NCBI RefSeq assembly: GCF_001038505.1
Contig: NZ_LDPY01000007.1
Location: 1 to 64,000 of the forward strand
Length of the DNA: 64,000 nt
Direction of reading: 5' to 3'
Source: Puniceibacterium sp. IMCC21224
Lineage (GTDB): Bacteria; Pseudomonadota; Alphaproteobacteria; Rhodobacterales; Rhodobacteraceae
The notes under the pieces were generated by a model. The model worked only from the letters and a program-made list of their open reading frames with translations, made no database searches and had not been told where the DNA came from. Shown here piece by piece: positions 8,865 to 17,358 of this stretch (within the stretch, counting starts at the first letter, position 1; every line of letters begins with the position of its first letter). A program made the position numbers and the translations under genes.

Positions 8865-9638
8865 ATGAAAACGCGGATCGACCCAGACCAAACACCGATG
8901 CCGCTTTTTGCATTGAAGGAGCGGTACGCGCACATCCATGTGCCGTTTCACAGGCATCGCCGCGCACAGCTCATCCATGTGAACGACGGCACGCTCACCG
9001 TCGCCACGCGGGATCGCCGTTGGGTCATTCCCCCGCAACGGGGCGTCTGGATTGCACCCGGCGTGGACCATCGGATCGCATCTTCCATGCCTTTCACGCT
9101 GACGACCTGCTACATCGAACCTGACCGTTTCGATGTTCCTGCGCAGGGGATCGTTGCTGTCGATGCGCTGACGCACGCCTTGTTGCCCGAAGTAGCTGAC
9201 CTTGGCGCGAACTGGAACACGCCGGACGCCGAGCGGCTGGTTGCAGTGCTCTTCGATCGGTTAGCGATGTTGCCAACTCCGGGATGTGGCCTGCCGCTTG
9301 CGTCGGACGGGCCTTTAAAACGGTTGACTGACATTCTGTTGAACGACCCGGCAAGCCAGGAATCACTGTCGGCCCTAGCACCCCGCGCAGGCCTGAGCGA
9401 ACGGACGGCCACACGATATTTCCTGACCAGGCTTGGGATTTCCTTCGGCGCCTGGCGTCGTCAGTTGCGCCTCCAGACTGCACTGGCGCAACTGGGGGCC
9501 GGAGCCACCGTCACGGTAGTTGCGTTCGATGTCGGCTACAGAGACGTGTCATCCTTCATAACGGCGTTCCGCGCCGAATACGGAAGCTCACCGGGACGGA
9601 TGTTTAGGAGGAAGCTGTCTGACAATGTGAAAGGCTAA
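8865..9638 (+). CDS. AraC family transcriptional regulator
   Basis: A 257-residue protein. The N-terminal half is a cupin-like ligand domain (VPFHRHRRAQLIHVNDGTLTV, then RRWVIPPQRGVWIAPGVDH, the usual AraC cupin signature). The C-terminal ~100 residues form two helix-turn-helix units: LSALAPRAGLSERTATRYF, then the conserved VTVVAFDVGYRDVSSFITAF followed by FRAEYGSSPGRMFRR. It belongs to the group that typically controls an adjacent divergently transcribed gene, here the NADP-dependent oxidoreductase. Inducer unknown. The gene is intact; an IS110 element lies directly downstream. Confidence 0.92.
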   Translation: MKTRIDPDQTPMPLFALKERYAHIHVPFHRHRRAQLIHVNDGTLTVATRDRRWVIPPQRGVWIAPGVDHRIASSMPFTLTTCYIEPDRFDVPAQGIVAVDALTHALLPEVADLGANWNTPDAERLVAVLFDRLAMLPTPGCGLPLASDGPLKRLTDILLNDPASQESLSALAPRAGLSERTATRYFLTRLGISFGAWRRQLRLQTALAQLGAGATVTVVAFDVGYRDVSSFITAFRAEYGSSPGRMFRRKLSDNVKG

Positions 9639-9663
9639 ACGCTAGGAAGTGTGAGCTAATGGG

Positions 9664-11001
9664 ATGAACTGCCTTCCCGCCAAACCGCTGCTACTGTGGC
9701 GGGTATAGGTGGAGAGAGGAGCATCTGATGGACATCAAGGTTTTGGGAATAGATTTGGGTAAGACCGTTTGCAGTCTGGCCGGGCTGGATGAAGCTGGCG
9801 CGGTCGTGTTTCGCAAACGCCTCCAGCGGCATCGGCTGCTGGACTTTCTTGATACGCTTCCGCCCTGCGTGGTTGCGATGGAAGCCTGCGGCGGGGCGCA
9901 TCACATCGGGCGCTATTGTCTTGAGAAGGGACATGAACCTCGGTTGATGTCGCCGCTCTATGTCCGGCCCTATGTGAAGGTTCACAAGAACGACGACCGT
10001 GATGCGGAGGCCATTGCCGAAGCCGCGACCCGTCCGACGATGTCCTTCGTTGCAATCAAGTCCGAAGAGCAGCTTGATCTCCAGGCCCTGCACCGTGCGC
10101 GGGAGCGTTTGGTTTCAGAGAGGACGCGCTTGATCAACCAAGGCCGCGGTTTCCTGATGGAGCGCGGCATTCGAGTAGGAACAGGGCGCCATGTCTTCCA
10201 AAAGGAACTGGCCAGATTAGCCGCAGAGGGTGCTGCTGATCTTTCACCCCGAATGCTCCTGCTCGTAACTGACATGGCGTCCGAACTGAAAGTGATCAAT
10301 GATCGGGTCGCAGCCATCGATGCCGAGATCAAGGCGCTGGCCAGGACGGATGCTGATATGCAGAGGCTGATGGAGATCCCCGGCATCGGTCCCACGATTG
10401 CGACGGCGCTTGTGGCTGCCGTCGGCACAGGCAGCAGCTTTGGAAAGGGGCGTGATCTTGCCGCATGGCTTGGTCTGGTGCCACGGCAGGTCACGACAGG
10501 TGGCAAGGCCAAACTGATCGGCATCTCGAAACACGGCAATCGATATTTGCGTAAGCTCTTCATCCACGGAGCTCGAACGGTGCTGCATCTCGTGCGTGAC
10601 AGGACGTCGCCAATAACGGCTTGGGCAGACGCTCTGAAGGAGCGAGCGCATGTAAACGTCGCGGCGGTCGCCATGGCCAACAAGATGGCACGTATCGCCT
10701 GGGCTGTTCTGACGAAGGGTGAGAGATATCGACCGAATGCCATGAGCGGCCTGTAGTCGAGCAAACGCGCAACCGAACGAAGGAATCTGCGAGCGAGGAG
10801 GAGATGGACCAACGACCAATCGGCGTCTTGCAAGTCTGACGGGGGGCATGGCCCTTGAGTGCCGATGAGCTAACGAGACACAGGACGCGCGACTTCCCAT
10901 CTTGGTCAGGGGCAAATCGAATGGCCCGGAAGAAAGACCGAATACATAGAAGCAGGGTCAGCGGCGCATCGACAAATCACTTGCAGGGGAAGGCAGTTCA
11001 T
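9664..11001 (+). mobile_element. IS110-family (IS1111-type) insertion sequence, apparently intact
   Basis: The 15-bp sequence ATGAACTGCCTTCCC at 9664-9678 recurs inverted at 10987-11001, flanking a complete transposase gene. Sub-terminal inverted repeats like these characterise the IS1111 subgroup of IS110. The true tips lie a few bases outside. About 230 bp of noncoding sequence follow the transposase inside the element. Confidence 0.8.
9728..10756 (+). CDS. IS110 family transposase
   Basis: A 342-residue protein of normal family length. The N-terminal DEDD/RuvC-like domain starts VLGIDLGKTVCSLAGLDEAG and continues with VAMEACGGAHHIGRYC and VHKNDDRDAEAIAEAA, supplying the acidic residues. 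The C-terminal transposase_20 domain reads MEIPGIGPTIATAL and then RDLAAWLGLVPRQVTTGGK, with Ser in GISKHGNRYLRKL positioned near the putative nucleophile region. The start has GGAGAGAGGAGCATCTG upstream. Complete and probably active. Confidence 0.93.
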   Translation: MDIKVLGIDLGKTVCSLAGLDEAGAVVFRKRLQRHRLLDFLDTLPPCVVAMEACGGAHHIGRYCLEKGHEPRLMSPLYVRPYVKVHKNDDRDAEAIAEAATRPTMSFVAIKSEEQLDLQALHRARERLVSERTRLINQGRGFLMERGIRVGTGRHVFQKELARLAAEGAADLSPRMLLLVTDMASELKVINDRVAAIDAEIKALARTDADMQRLMEIPGIGPTIATALVAAVGTGSSFGKGRDLAAWLGLVPRQVTTGGKAKLIGISKHGNRYLRKLFIHGARTVLHLVRDRTSPITAWADALKERAHVNVAAVAMANKMARIAWAVLTKGERYRPNAMSGL

Positions 11002-11038
11002 ACATACTCCCCATCGTTTGGACAGTTTCTGGCGTAAA

Positions 11039-11651
11039 TTAAGCTACTCTTTGCACCTGCTGATCGGGTTGGGTTTCGTCTTTTCTCAGCCAATAGACCA
11101 CGGCTGGTGGTCTGCCGCCAAGGGCCGAGTGCGGGCGTTGGTGGTTGTAGAAGGTCATCCATTTGCGGCTGCCGGCCCTGGCTTCCGATCCGGTTTCCCA
11201 GGCATGCAGGTAAACGCATTCATATTTCAGGGTCCGCCACAGCCGCTCGATGAAGATGTTGTCGAGGAAGCGGCCTTTCCCATCCATTGAGATGCGCACG
11301 CCGGTCCGGCGCAAGCGGTCCGTCCAGGCAAAAGACGTGAACTGGCTGCCTTGATCGGTATTCATGATCTCGGGCGGGCCGAACTTGTGAATGGCCTCGT
11401 TCAGCGCTTCGACGCAGAAGTCGGCCTCCAGCGTGTTCGAGATGCGCCAGGCCAGAACCTTGCGGGTGTGCCAATCCATAATCGCCACCAGGTCGAGGAA
11501 GCCGCGCCGCATTGGCAGGTAGGTGATGTCCGAGCACCAGACCTGGTTCGGGCGATCCACACGCAACCCTTTCAGCAGGTAGGGGTAGGTCTTGTGGCCT
11601 TTCGCCGGCCTGCTGGTATTGGGCTTCTGGTAGATCGGCATCAGTCCCATA
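11039..11651 (-). pseudogene. IS3-family transposase OrfB, 5'-truncated
   Basis: The minus-strand frame reads MGLMPIYQKPNTSRPAKGHK, then VWCSDITYLPMRRGFLDLVAIMDW (first Asp of the DDE triad), IMNTDQGSQFTS (second Asp) and a terminal FYNHQRPHSALGGRPPAVVYW (third-motif side). This is the C-terminal two-thirds of an IS3-type OrfB. Upstream of about 11651 the IS3 reading stops and an IS110 reading on the opposite strand begins, so OrfA and the start of OrfB are gone. A putative IS3 end, TGGACAGTTTCTGGCG, lies at about 11020-11035. Nonfunctional alone. Confidence 0.85.
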
Positions 11652-12452
11652 AAGACCGTCGAACAGCAAAGCATCCTGATGGCGCACCGGACCCGGTCGC
11701 TGCTCGTCCGCCAGCGGACCATGGCCGCGAACGCCCTTCGCGCGCACTTGGCCGAATTCGGCGAGGTCGCGAACCCGGGCATCGCCAATCTGGTGAAGCT
11801 GGCCGACAAGGCCTTCGCCAATGAAGCTCTCCCGGGATATGCTCATCGAGCGCTTGATATCCTGATCCGCCGGATTGCTGAATTGACCGAAGAAGTCGGT
11901 GCGCTGAACCAGGAGCTGAAGGCCTGGCACGCCGAGAACGAAGCAAGCCGCAGGCTCGCGGCCATTCCAGGCATCGGTGTGATCACCGCGACTGCCATTG
12001 CAGCCACCGTGACCGACCCCGACCAGTTCCGCTCCGGCAGGCAGTTCGCCGCCTGGCTCGGGCTGACGCCGCAGCAGCAATCAACCGGCGGAAAGACCCG
12101 GCTCGGCGGCATCTCGAAACAGGGTGACCGATACCTGCGGCGCTTGCTGGTCGTCGGAGCCACCGCTGTCATGCGTCATGCCAGGCGAAACCCGACACCA
12201 ATGACGGATTGGGTGAACGGCTTGCTGGAGAAGAAACCGTTCCGCTTGGTCTCTGTCGCTCTTGCCAACAAGCTTGCCCGCATCGCCTGGGCGGCCTCAC
12301 ACGCGGAGAAACCTACAGACCCTACGGGTTGCCTTCCTGACGGCAAGCGACCCGAACCGAATTGGCAAAGGCAGTCGATGATGTGTAGCGATCGAGCCAA
12401 AGGCGAAGCAAACCCGTCTGATTCAACGCGCCTTAAAAGCGCGCCAGCTTGA
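11652..12452 (+). pseudogene. IS110-family transposase, N-terminally truncated
   Basis: The plus-strand frame begins at the junction with the IS3 remnant and reads KTVEQQSILMAHRTRSLLVR, then ALRAHLAEFGEVANPG, AAIPGIGVITATAIAA, FAAWLGLTPQQQSTGGKTRLGG and NKLARIAWAASHAEKP. This is the middle and C-terminal part of an IS110 transposase. The N-terminal RuvC-like third, with its catalytic acidic residues, is missing. The first ATG in frame is at 11679, but homology clearly extends upstream to the breakpoint. It was probably produced by deletion between, or insertion of, two IS elements. The sequence clearly differs from the intact IS110 at 9.7 kb and from that at 22.1 kb. Confidence 0.8.
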
Positions 12453-12730
12453 TCAGGGACCTCGCCGGCGGATTTCCATCAGGGCCAGCGGCAAATGAAA
12501 GCCGCACAAACAGGCCGGACATATGAAAGCAACCGATCTCCGCAGCACGACAAAATCAGCCCTTGCCAAAGGCGGCGTCCACATATGAATCAAGATCGCG
12601 CGGAGACCGCAACCAAATCAATGGGTCCAGAGCCTAACCTCAAATCGAAGACGCCTCAGGCGAGCAGGTCAACGCTTCCGTATGACCAATTGAAGAGCCG
12701 CAAGATTGCGGTCGTATTCGTCACGGCCGA

Positions 12731-13459
12731 TCAGCCTGCGACGCCTAGATAGGTCTTTTGAACGTCTGCGTCTTCCATTGCCGATTTTGTGGAAAGGCGG
12801 GCGACCGAGCGGCCATTGACAAGAATTATCGCCTCGTCAGCAAGACGGGCAGCGACAGAGAGGTTCTGCTCGACCAGCAGTAACCCGATGCCCTCGCACA
12901 CGAGGTCATGGATCGTGGCGATCAAACCTTCGATGTAGGCGGGAGCAAGACCTTCTGTCGGCTCGTCCATCACGAGGAACGATGGCCCGCCACGCAGGGC
13001 ACGCGCGATCGCCAGCATCTGCTGCTCTCCACCGGAAAGCAGGCCCGAGGCCGTGGCGCGACGCTCGTAAAGACGAGGGAACATCGACCAGAGACGCTCA
13101 AGAGGGAATGCCCCAACGGTCCGTGGCCCGCATGCAACGAGCGTTTCTTCTACCGTGAGCGATGGGAACAATCGTCTCCCCTGCGGAACATAGCCGATGC
13201 CGCGTCGGGCGATGACATGAGGCGATGGATGAAGAGGGCCGCCAAAGCTTATCTCGCCGCCCGAGATCGGCGCGAGGCCGGTAATGGCATTACAAAGCGT
13301 AGTCTTCCCCATACCGTTCCGGCCCAGGATCGCCAGCGGTGCTTGACCGACGTCGAATGTCACGCCGTCGAGAACACGGCTACCCGCCAGTTCCACTGTC
13401 AGATCACGCACCGACAGGCGCGCGGCGGCTGGTTTCGTAGCTTCCGAGGTAGATGTCAT
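12731..13459 (-). CDS. livF: branched-chain amino-acid-type ABC transporter ATP-binding protein (LivF-like)
   Basis: About 242 residues. Walker A GRNGMGKTTL, Q-loop region GYVPQGRRLFPSLTVEETL, signature LLSGGEQQMLAIARAL, Walker B FLVMDEPTEGLAP and switch His-equivalent LLLVEQNLSVAARLAD are all present, in the order typical of LivF. Three starts are possible: ATG 13471, ATG 13459 and GTG 13411. I prefer 13459, with AAAGGA at a usable distance. The gene overlaps the end of livG. It powers uptake through the LivH/LivM channel. As the last gene of the oxidoreductase-livHMJGF run it is probably co-transcribed with the catabolic gene. The true substrate may be unlike amino acids. Confidence 0.9.
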   Translation of the reverse strand: MTSTSEATKPAAARLSVRDLTVELAGSRVLDGVTFDVGQAPLAILGRNGMGKTTLCNAITGLAPISGGEISFGGPLHPSPHVIARRGIGYVPQGRRLFPSLTVEETLVACGPRTVGAFPLERLWSMFPRLYERRATASGLLSGGEQQMLAIARALRGGPSFLVMDEPTEGLAPAYIEGLIATIHDLVCEGIGLLLVEQNLSVAARLADEAIILVNGRSVARLSTKSAMEDADVQKTYLGVAG

Positions 13460-14180
13460 GAACACGTTCATCCTTTGCTATATCGTCCGGTCGGCCGGTG
13501 GCAATCAGGCGTCCGGCGTGCATCACGCTCAGCCTGTCGGTCAGTCCCAGCGCAAAAGTCATGTCGTGCTCGATCATCACCAATGCCGCCTCCCGTCCAA
13601 GGTCCGAGAGTCGTCGAAAAAGCAGGTCGCGCTCGCGCGCCGACAGTCCGGCGGCCGGCTCGTCGAGAAGGATTACCTTTGGTTCGCCGACGAAGGCACC
13701 GGCCAGCTCCAATTGCCGCCGCTCGCCATGCGACAACCGCATCGCCAGTTCATCCCCCCGCCCGCCGAGACCGACGAAGTCGAGCACCCTTCGCGCCTCG
13801 TCACGCACCTTGCGCGCCCGTCCTCGAAGGGGCGACAGGCGCCCGTTCGACAGTCCCAAGATGGCCAAGCTGACGTTCTCGACCAACGTGAGGTCGGGCA
13901 CGATCTGCGAGGTCTGGAAGGTCCGCCGCATCCCGGCCCGAATGCGCTGGTGCGGCGGCTGTTCGGTCACGTCGCGTCCGTCCAGAACGATCCGGCCCTC
14001 GGTCGGCTGCACCGTCCCCGCGACGAGAGCGAAGAGCGTGGATTTCCCCGCGCCATTCGCCCCGATCAGGCCGTGCCGTTCACCTGGCGCAATCGCAAGG
14101 TTGAAGCCGTCGACCGCCCGCAGCGCGCCGTAGGTTCGGACTGCGCCGCGGATCTGCAGGATGTGGCCCGTTGGTTCCAT
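13404..14180 (-). CDS. livG: branched-chain amino-acid-type ABC transporter ATP-binding protein (LivG-like)
   Basis: 258 residues from the ATG at 14180, whose A is shared with the TGA of the binding-protein gene (TGATG coupling); a GTG three codons upstream is the alternative. Walker A GANGAGKSTLFALVAG, RRTFQTSQIVPDLTLVENV (the LivG Q-loop region), signature RLSHGERRQLELAGAFV, Walker B VILLDEPAAGLSA and the H-loop in ALVMIEHDMTFALGLTDRL are intact. The C-terminus has the LivG hallmark VHDIYLGS. It forms the ATPase heterodimer with LivF on the inner face of the cytoplasmic membrane. Confidence 0.92.
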   Translation of the reverse strand: MEPTGHILQIRGAVRTYGALRAVDGFNLAIAPGERHGLIGANGAGKSTLFALVAGTVQPTEGRIVLDGRDVTEQPPHQRIRAGMRRTFQTSQIVPDLTLVENVSLAILGLSNGRLSPLRGRARKVRDEARRVLDFVGLGGRGDELAMRLSHGERRQLELAGAFVGEPKVILLDEPAAGLSARERDLLFRRLSDLGREAALVMIEHDMTFALGLTDRLSVMHAGRLIATGRPDDIAKDERVHDIYLGSYETSRRAPVGA

Positions 14181-15412
14181 CACGGACACGACGGATTGTC
14201 CCGACTGACCGGGCCCAATGCCAGGAACGCATCGCGCGACATGCCAAGCGTCTGGTCGATCTGCTCGGCCTGCGCGACCACCTTGTTGTAAAGGTGACCG
14301 TCCGCGTCCTCTGCCACCTCAGTCACGAAGTTGTCCGAGATCGCCTGGCGTTTATCGTCCAGCCGGATCGTGCCGCCCATCGGGCTGGTGAAGCTGATCT
14401 TGGACAGAATGGCGTTCAGCCTTTCATGATCCTGGCCAAGGTCTCCGCCTGCCTCTTTCAGCGCAAGAAGAAGCGCCTTGGTGTTCACATAATAGGTGTA
14501 GGCCGCAAGCGAGGGGCCGGGGAAGCCGTCGGGGAACTGCTTCTGGTAAGCCGCGACGAATGCCTGCCACTCGGGCCCGTCCCAGCTGTCGGCGGTCGGT
14601 CCGGCTGACGGCGTGCCGATCAGGTAATCCTTGAACCGGCCTTTCGAAGACAGAATGGTCTGGTCCGCGGTAAAGGTGCTGGCGATGATCGGCTTGTCGC
14701 CGCCGGCCTGTGCATATTGCGTCAGGAAGTTAACCGCATCCGCACCACTCAGGCCCACGAAAATGCCGTCGATACTATCCGGGATCGAGGCGACGACTGA
14801 CGAGTAGTCTTTCTGCCCGATCGGCACCCAGAACTTCTCGGGCACATGACCGCCGGCCGCGCAGAACTCATGCATGAAGCCGAAGACCTGAGTGTAGGGG
14901 AACGAGTAATCCTCGGCCACGACCGCCACGGATTTGTAACCCTTGGTGTCGTGGCTGTAGGTGCCAAGACCCGCCATCCATTGCGCGCCATCCGTCGAAA
15001 AGCGAAAGAAGTTCGGCGCGGGCTCGCGCAAGGTCGTGTCCTGTGCGGCCGAGGTGCCATTGACAAAGGTCGTGCCCGGCTGGCTCTTGGCATAGTCCTT
15101 GACCGCCCGGCCCTCGTCGCCAGACAGCGGGCCCACGACGAAGCGTAGACCGTCATTTTCGACCAGCTTTCTGGTTGCCGCGACGGCGGATGCCGGGGTC
15201 GCGTCTGAGGATGCTGTGGTCAGGATGATCTTCTCGCCTAGCGTGTCACCGAACTCGGCGACCGCCATCTGCACGCCACGCACGCCGTCCTCGCCCAAGG
15301 CGGTGAACGCGCCTTCCAACGTTGCGACGACGCCGATCTTGATATCTTCGGCGCTTGCGTGTCCGGCCATAGCCAAGAACGCGAGCGCTGCTGTCGTTAA
15401 CCTTTTGGTCAT
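14180..15412 (-). CDS. periplasmic substrate-binding protein of a Liv-type ABC transporter
   Basis: 410 residues from the ATG at 15412, which has GAGGAG seven bases upstream; a TTG two codons earlier is less likely. The first ~21 residues are a clear signal peptide (MTKRLTTAALAFLAMAGHASA) with cleavage before EDIKIGVVATLEG. The mature part has the type I periplasmic-binding fold of LivJ/UrtA-like proteins (FTALGEDGVRGVQMAV, VGPLSGDEGRAVKDYA). It is the only binding protein in the cluster and therefore sets transporter specificity. The ligand cannot be read from sequence. Neighbouring flavoenzyme and FAH-family genes suggest an aromatic, quaternary-amine or related xenobiotic-type substrate; that is inference. 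Confidence 0.9.
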   Translation of the reverse strand: MTKRLTTAALAFLAMAGHASAEDIKIGVVATLEGAFTALGEDGVRGVQMAVAEFGDTLGEKIILTTASSDATPASAVAATRKLVENDGLRFVVGPLSGDEGRAVKDYAKSQPGTTFVNGTSAAQDTTLREPAPNFFRFSTDGAQWMAGLGTYSHDTKGYKSVAVVAEDYSFPYTQVFGFMHEFCAAGGHVPEKFWVPIGQKDYSSVVASIPDSIDGIFVGLSGADAVNFLTQYAQAGGDKPIIASTFTADQTILSSKGRFKDYLIGTPSAGPTADSWDGPEWQAFVAAYQKQFPDGFPGPSLAAYTYYVNTKALLLALKEAGGDLGQDHERLNAILSKISFTSPMGGTIRLDDKRQAISDNFVTEVAEDADGHLYNKVVAQAEQIDQTLGMSRDAFLALGPVSRDNPSCP

Positions 15413-15414
15413 GG

Positions 15415-16416
15415 TCAATCTCCTCTTTCTTTGTGATTGGTCGTTTGGATTGGCTTCCGTCCAATGCGTGCCTTTGCACGGCTCAACGGCTTCTTGATCG
15501 CAGCGCCGATTCCGTCACGGGACACCAGCAGGATCGCGATGAAGGTCAGGCCGATCACCGTGTTGAAGCGGTCGGTTTGGAACAAGTCGATTGCGAAGGT
15601 CTTGACGAGCAGGAACAGGACGGCCCCGATATAAGCGCCAAAGGGCGTCCGGATCCCACCAATCACCGCAATGATGAGGATGTCGATGATCCGGGTGACG
15701 TCGATCCGACCGGGAGATATTCCCTTCTCGGACCAGACCAACAGCAGGCCGCCGGCCGCCGCGATCATGCCGGCAAGAACGAAGGCGACGAGGCGCAGGG
15801 TCAGCGGGTTGTGGCCCCAAGCCGCCACCCGCGCCGGAGCCTCGCCCACCGCGCGCATGGCAAGGCCAAGCGGTGAGCCCGAGACAGCCCAGCCCAGGCC
15901 CGCGGCAAGCGCCGCCACGCTGAGCGACAGGTAATAGAAAGCGACGGGTCCCTCGAAACCATGGGCACCGAATTGCGGACGGGGCACCCCGGCGATGCCG
16001 CCGAAGCCACCAAAGACGGTGTAATTCTGCCGCGCCAGAAGGAAAACGGCCACCGCCAAGGACAGCGTCACCATCAGACAATAAATGCCATCGGTCCGCA
16101 CCGCGAGCGCCGCAACGACAAGACTGAACAGCGTGGCAATCGCGAACGCGGCCAGGGCCGCCGGCAGAATCGGCCAACCGGGTCCGATGTCGGCGCCATT
16201 CGGGCCGAGGAAGGCGACCATGTAGGCGGCAATTCCAGCGATGCTGAGCTGTGCCAGTGAAAGCTGACCGCTGTGGCGGAAAAGGAAGGCAAGGCTCTGC
16301 GCCACCGTACCTAGGATCAGCGCCTGCGTGGCGATCTGACCCAGCAGGAACGGGCTGGACATGCCGGGCAACGCGATGAGCGCAAGCAGAACCGCGATCG
16401 TCGGGGCCGTCTTCAT
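15415..16416 (-). CDS. livM: branched-chain amino-acid-type ABC transporter permease (LivM-like)
   Basis: 333 residues and very hydrophobic, with about nine to ten membrane segments. It includes the FLFRHSGQLSLAQLSIAGIAAY loop typical of LivM and the cytoplasmic EAA-like coupling segment ALGWAVSGSPLGLAMRAVGE. The ATG overlaps the livH stop by four bases (ATGA). The C-terminal tail is basic (SRAKARIGRKPIQTTNHKERGD). It pairs with LivH to form the transmembrane channel. Complete and of standard length. Confidence 0.9.
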   Translation of the reverse strand: MKTAPTIAVLLALIALPGMSSPFLLGQIATQALILGTVAQSLAFLFRHSGQLSLAQLSIAGIAAYMVAFLGPNGADIGPGWPILPAALAAFAIATLFSLVVAALAVRTDGIYCLMVTLSLAVAVFLLARQNYTVFGGFGGIAGVPRPQFGAHGFEGPVAFYYLSLSVAALAAGLGWAVSGSPLGLAMRAVGEAPARVAAWGHNPLTLRLVAFVLAGMIAAAGGLLLVWSEKGISPGRIDVTRIIDILIIAVIGGIRTPFGAYIGAVLFLLVKTFAIDLFQTDRFNTVIGLTFIAILLVSRDGIGAAIKKPLSRAKARIGRKPIQTTNHKERGD

Positions 16417-17273
16417 GTTCCGACCTTCCGCAGCCCCTGCGGGCGTAGCGCCAGCATCACGGCCATCAACAGGAACGTCAGAACCACGCTGTAGGTCGGG
16501 AAATAGACTGAGCCATATTGCTCGATCAACGCCACCAGCACCGCCCCCAGCGCCGCACCCGAGACGCTGCCCATGCCGCCGACGATGACGACGATCAGCG
16601 AGGCCAGAAGGAAATGCACATCTTCGCCCGGCGAAAGAGACAGGATCGTCGCCGCGACGACACCGGCCGCCCCGGCCAGCGCACTACCCACGATCACCAC
16701 GCCGAGGAACAGCTGTGGCACATCTACGCCCATGGCCGAGAGCATCTGGCGATCCTCGACCCCTGCCCGGATCCGAAGCCCGAAGCGGGTGCGGTTAAGG
16801 AGAAGCCACAGCGCCACGCCGACGATCAGCGCCGCCAGCAGCATCGAGAGCCGCAAGAACGGATAGGCGCGCACCAGAGGCAGAGGCAGAAGGACGTCGA
16901 TTCCCTCAGGCGGGTCTATCTGATAGGTCTGCCCACCCCAGACTGCCAGTATCTGGTCGGCCAGCACGATCGACACGCCGATCGATAGCAGCGCCTGCTG
17001 CAGAACGTCTCCGGCATGACGGCCCAGAAGCAGCAGGTAGACTGCCGTTCCCACCGCCGCCGAGGCAAGGCTGCCGCCCACAAGCGCCAGCGTCCAAGAA
17101 CCCGTCACTTCGGCGACCGAGAACCCGATATAGCCGCCCAGCAGGAAGATCGCCCCATGCGCCAGATTGAGGGTACGCAACAATCCGAAGATCAGCGTGA
17201 AGCCCGAGGCGACAAGAAAATACAGCCCCGCCAGCGTCAAGCCATTCAATGTTACCAGTACGAAAAGTTTCAC
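16413..17273 (-). CDS. livH: branched-chain amino-acid-type ABC transporter permease (LivH-like)
   Basis: 286 residues from a GTG at 17273, with AAGGAG seven bases upstream. The longer in-frame ATG at 17429 lies inside the oxidoreductase gene and would add an Arg/Pro-rich nonhomologous tail, so it is rejected. The protein starts VKLFVLVTLNGLTLAGLYFL and has the LivH signature GFTLIFGLLRTLNLAHGAIF plus the conserved LNRTRFGLRIRAGVEDRQM coupling loop. About eight membrane segments are visible. It begins 85 bases after the oxidoreductase stop on the same strand, so one transcript is likely. Confidence 0.92.
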   Translation of the reverse strand: MKLFVLVTLNGLTLAGLYFLVASGFTLIFGLLRTLNLAHGAIFLLGGYIGFSVAEVTGSWTLALVGGSLASAAVGTAVYLLLLGRHAGDVLQQALLSIGVSIVLADQILAVWGGQTYQIDPPEGIDVLLPLPLVRAYPFLRLSMLLAALIVGVALWLLLNRTRFGLRIRAGVEDRQMLSAMGVDVPQLFLGVVIVGSALAGAAGVVAATILSLSPGEDVHFLLASLIVVIVGGMGSVSGAALGAVLVALIEQYGSVYFPTYSVVLTFLLMAVMLALRPQGLRKVGT

Positions 17274-17358
17274 AGGCCAGCTCCTTCTTCGGTCGTGCAG
17301 TCTCCCGTCGCGCGCCCCGTAAGGGCGCGCGCTGCAGGTTTCCACAGGTGGGGAGGGT

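Noticed and set aside
11679..12452. ATG at 11679 as a genuine start of a short transposase
   Set aside because: IS110 homology runs upstream of this ATG to the breakpoint, so it is an internal Met of a truncated gene.
12495..12752. 85-residue open frame after the IS110 remnant
   Set aside because: No ribosome-binding site, unusual composition, and its end overlaps livF on the other strand. The 278-bp gap looks like IS debris.
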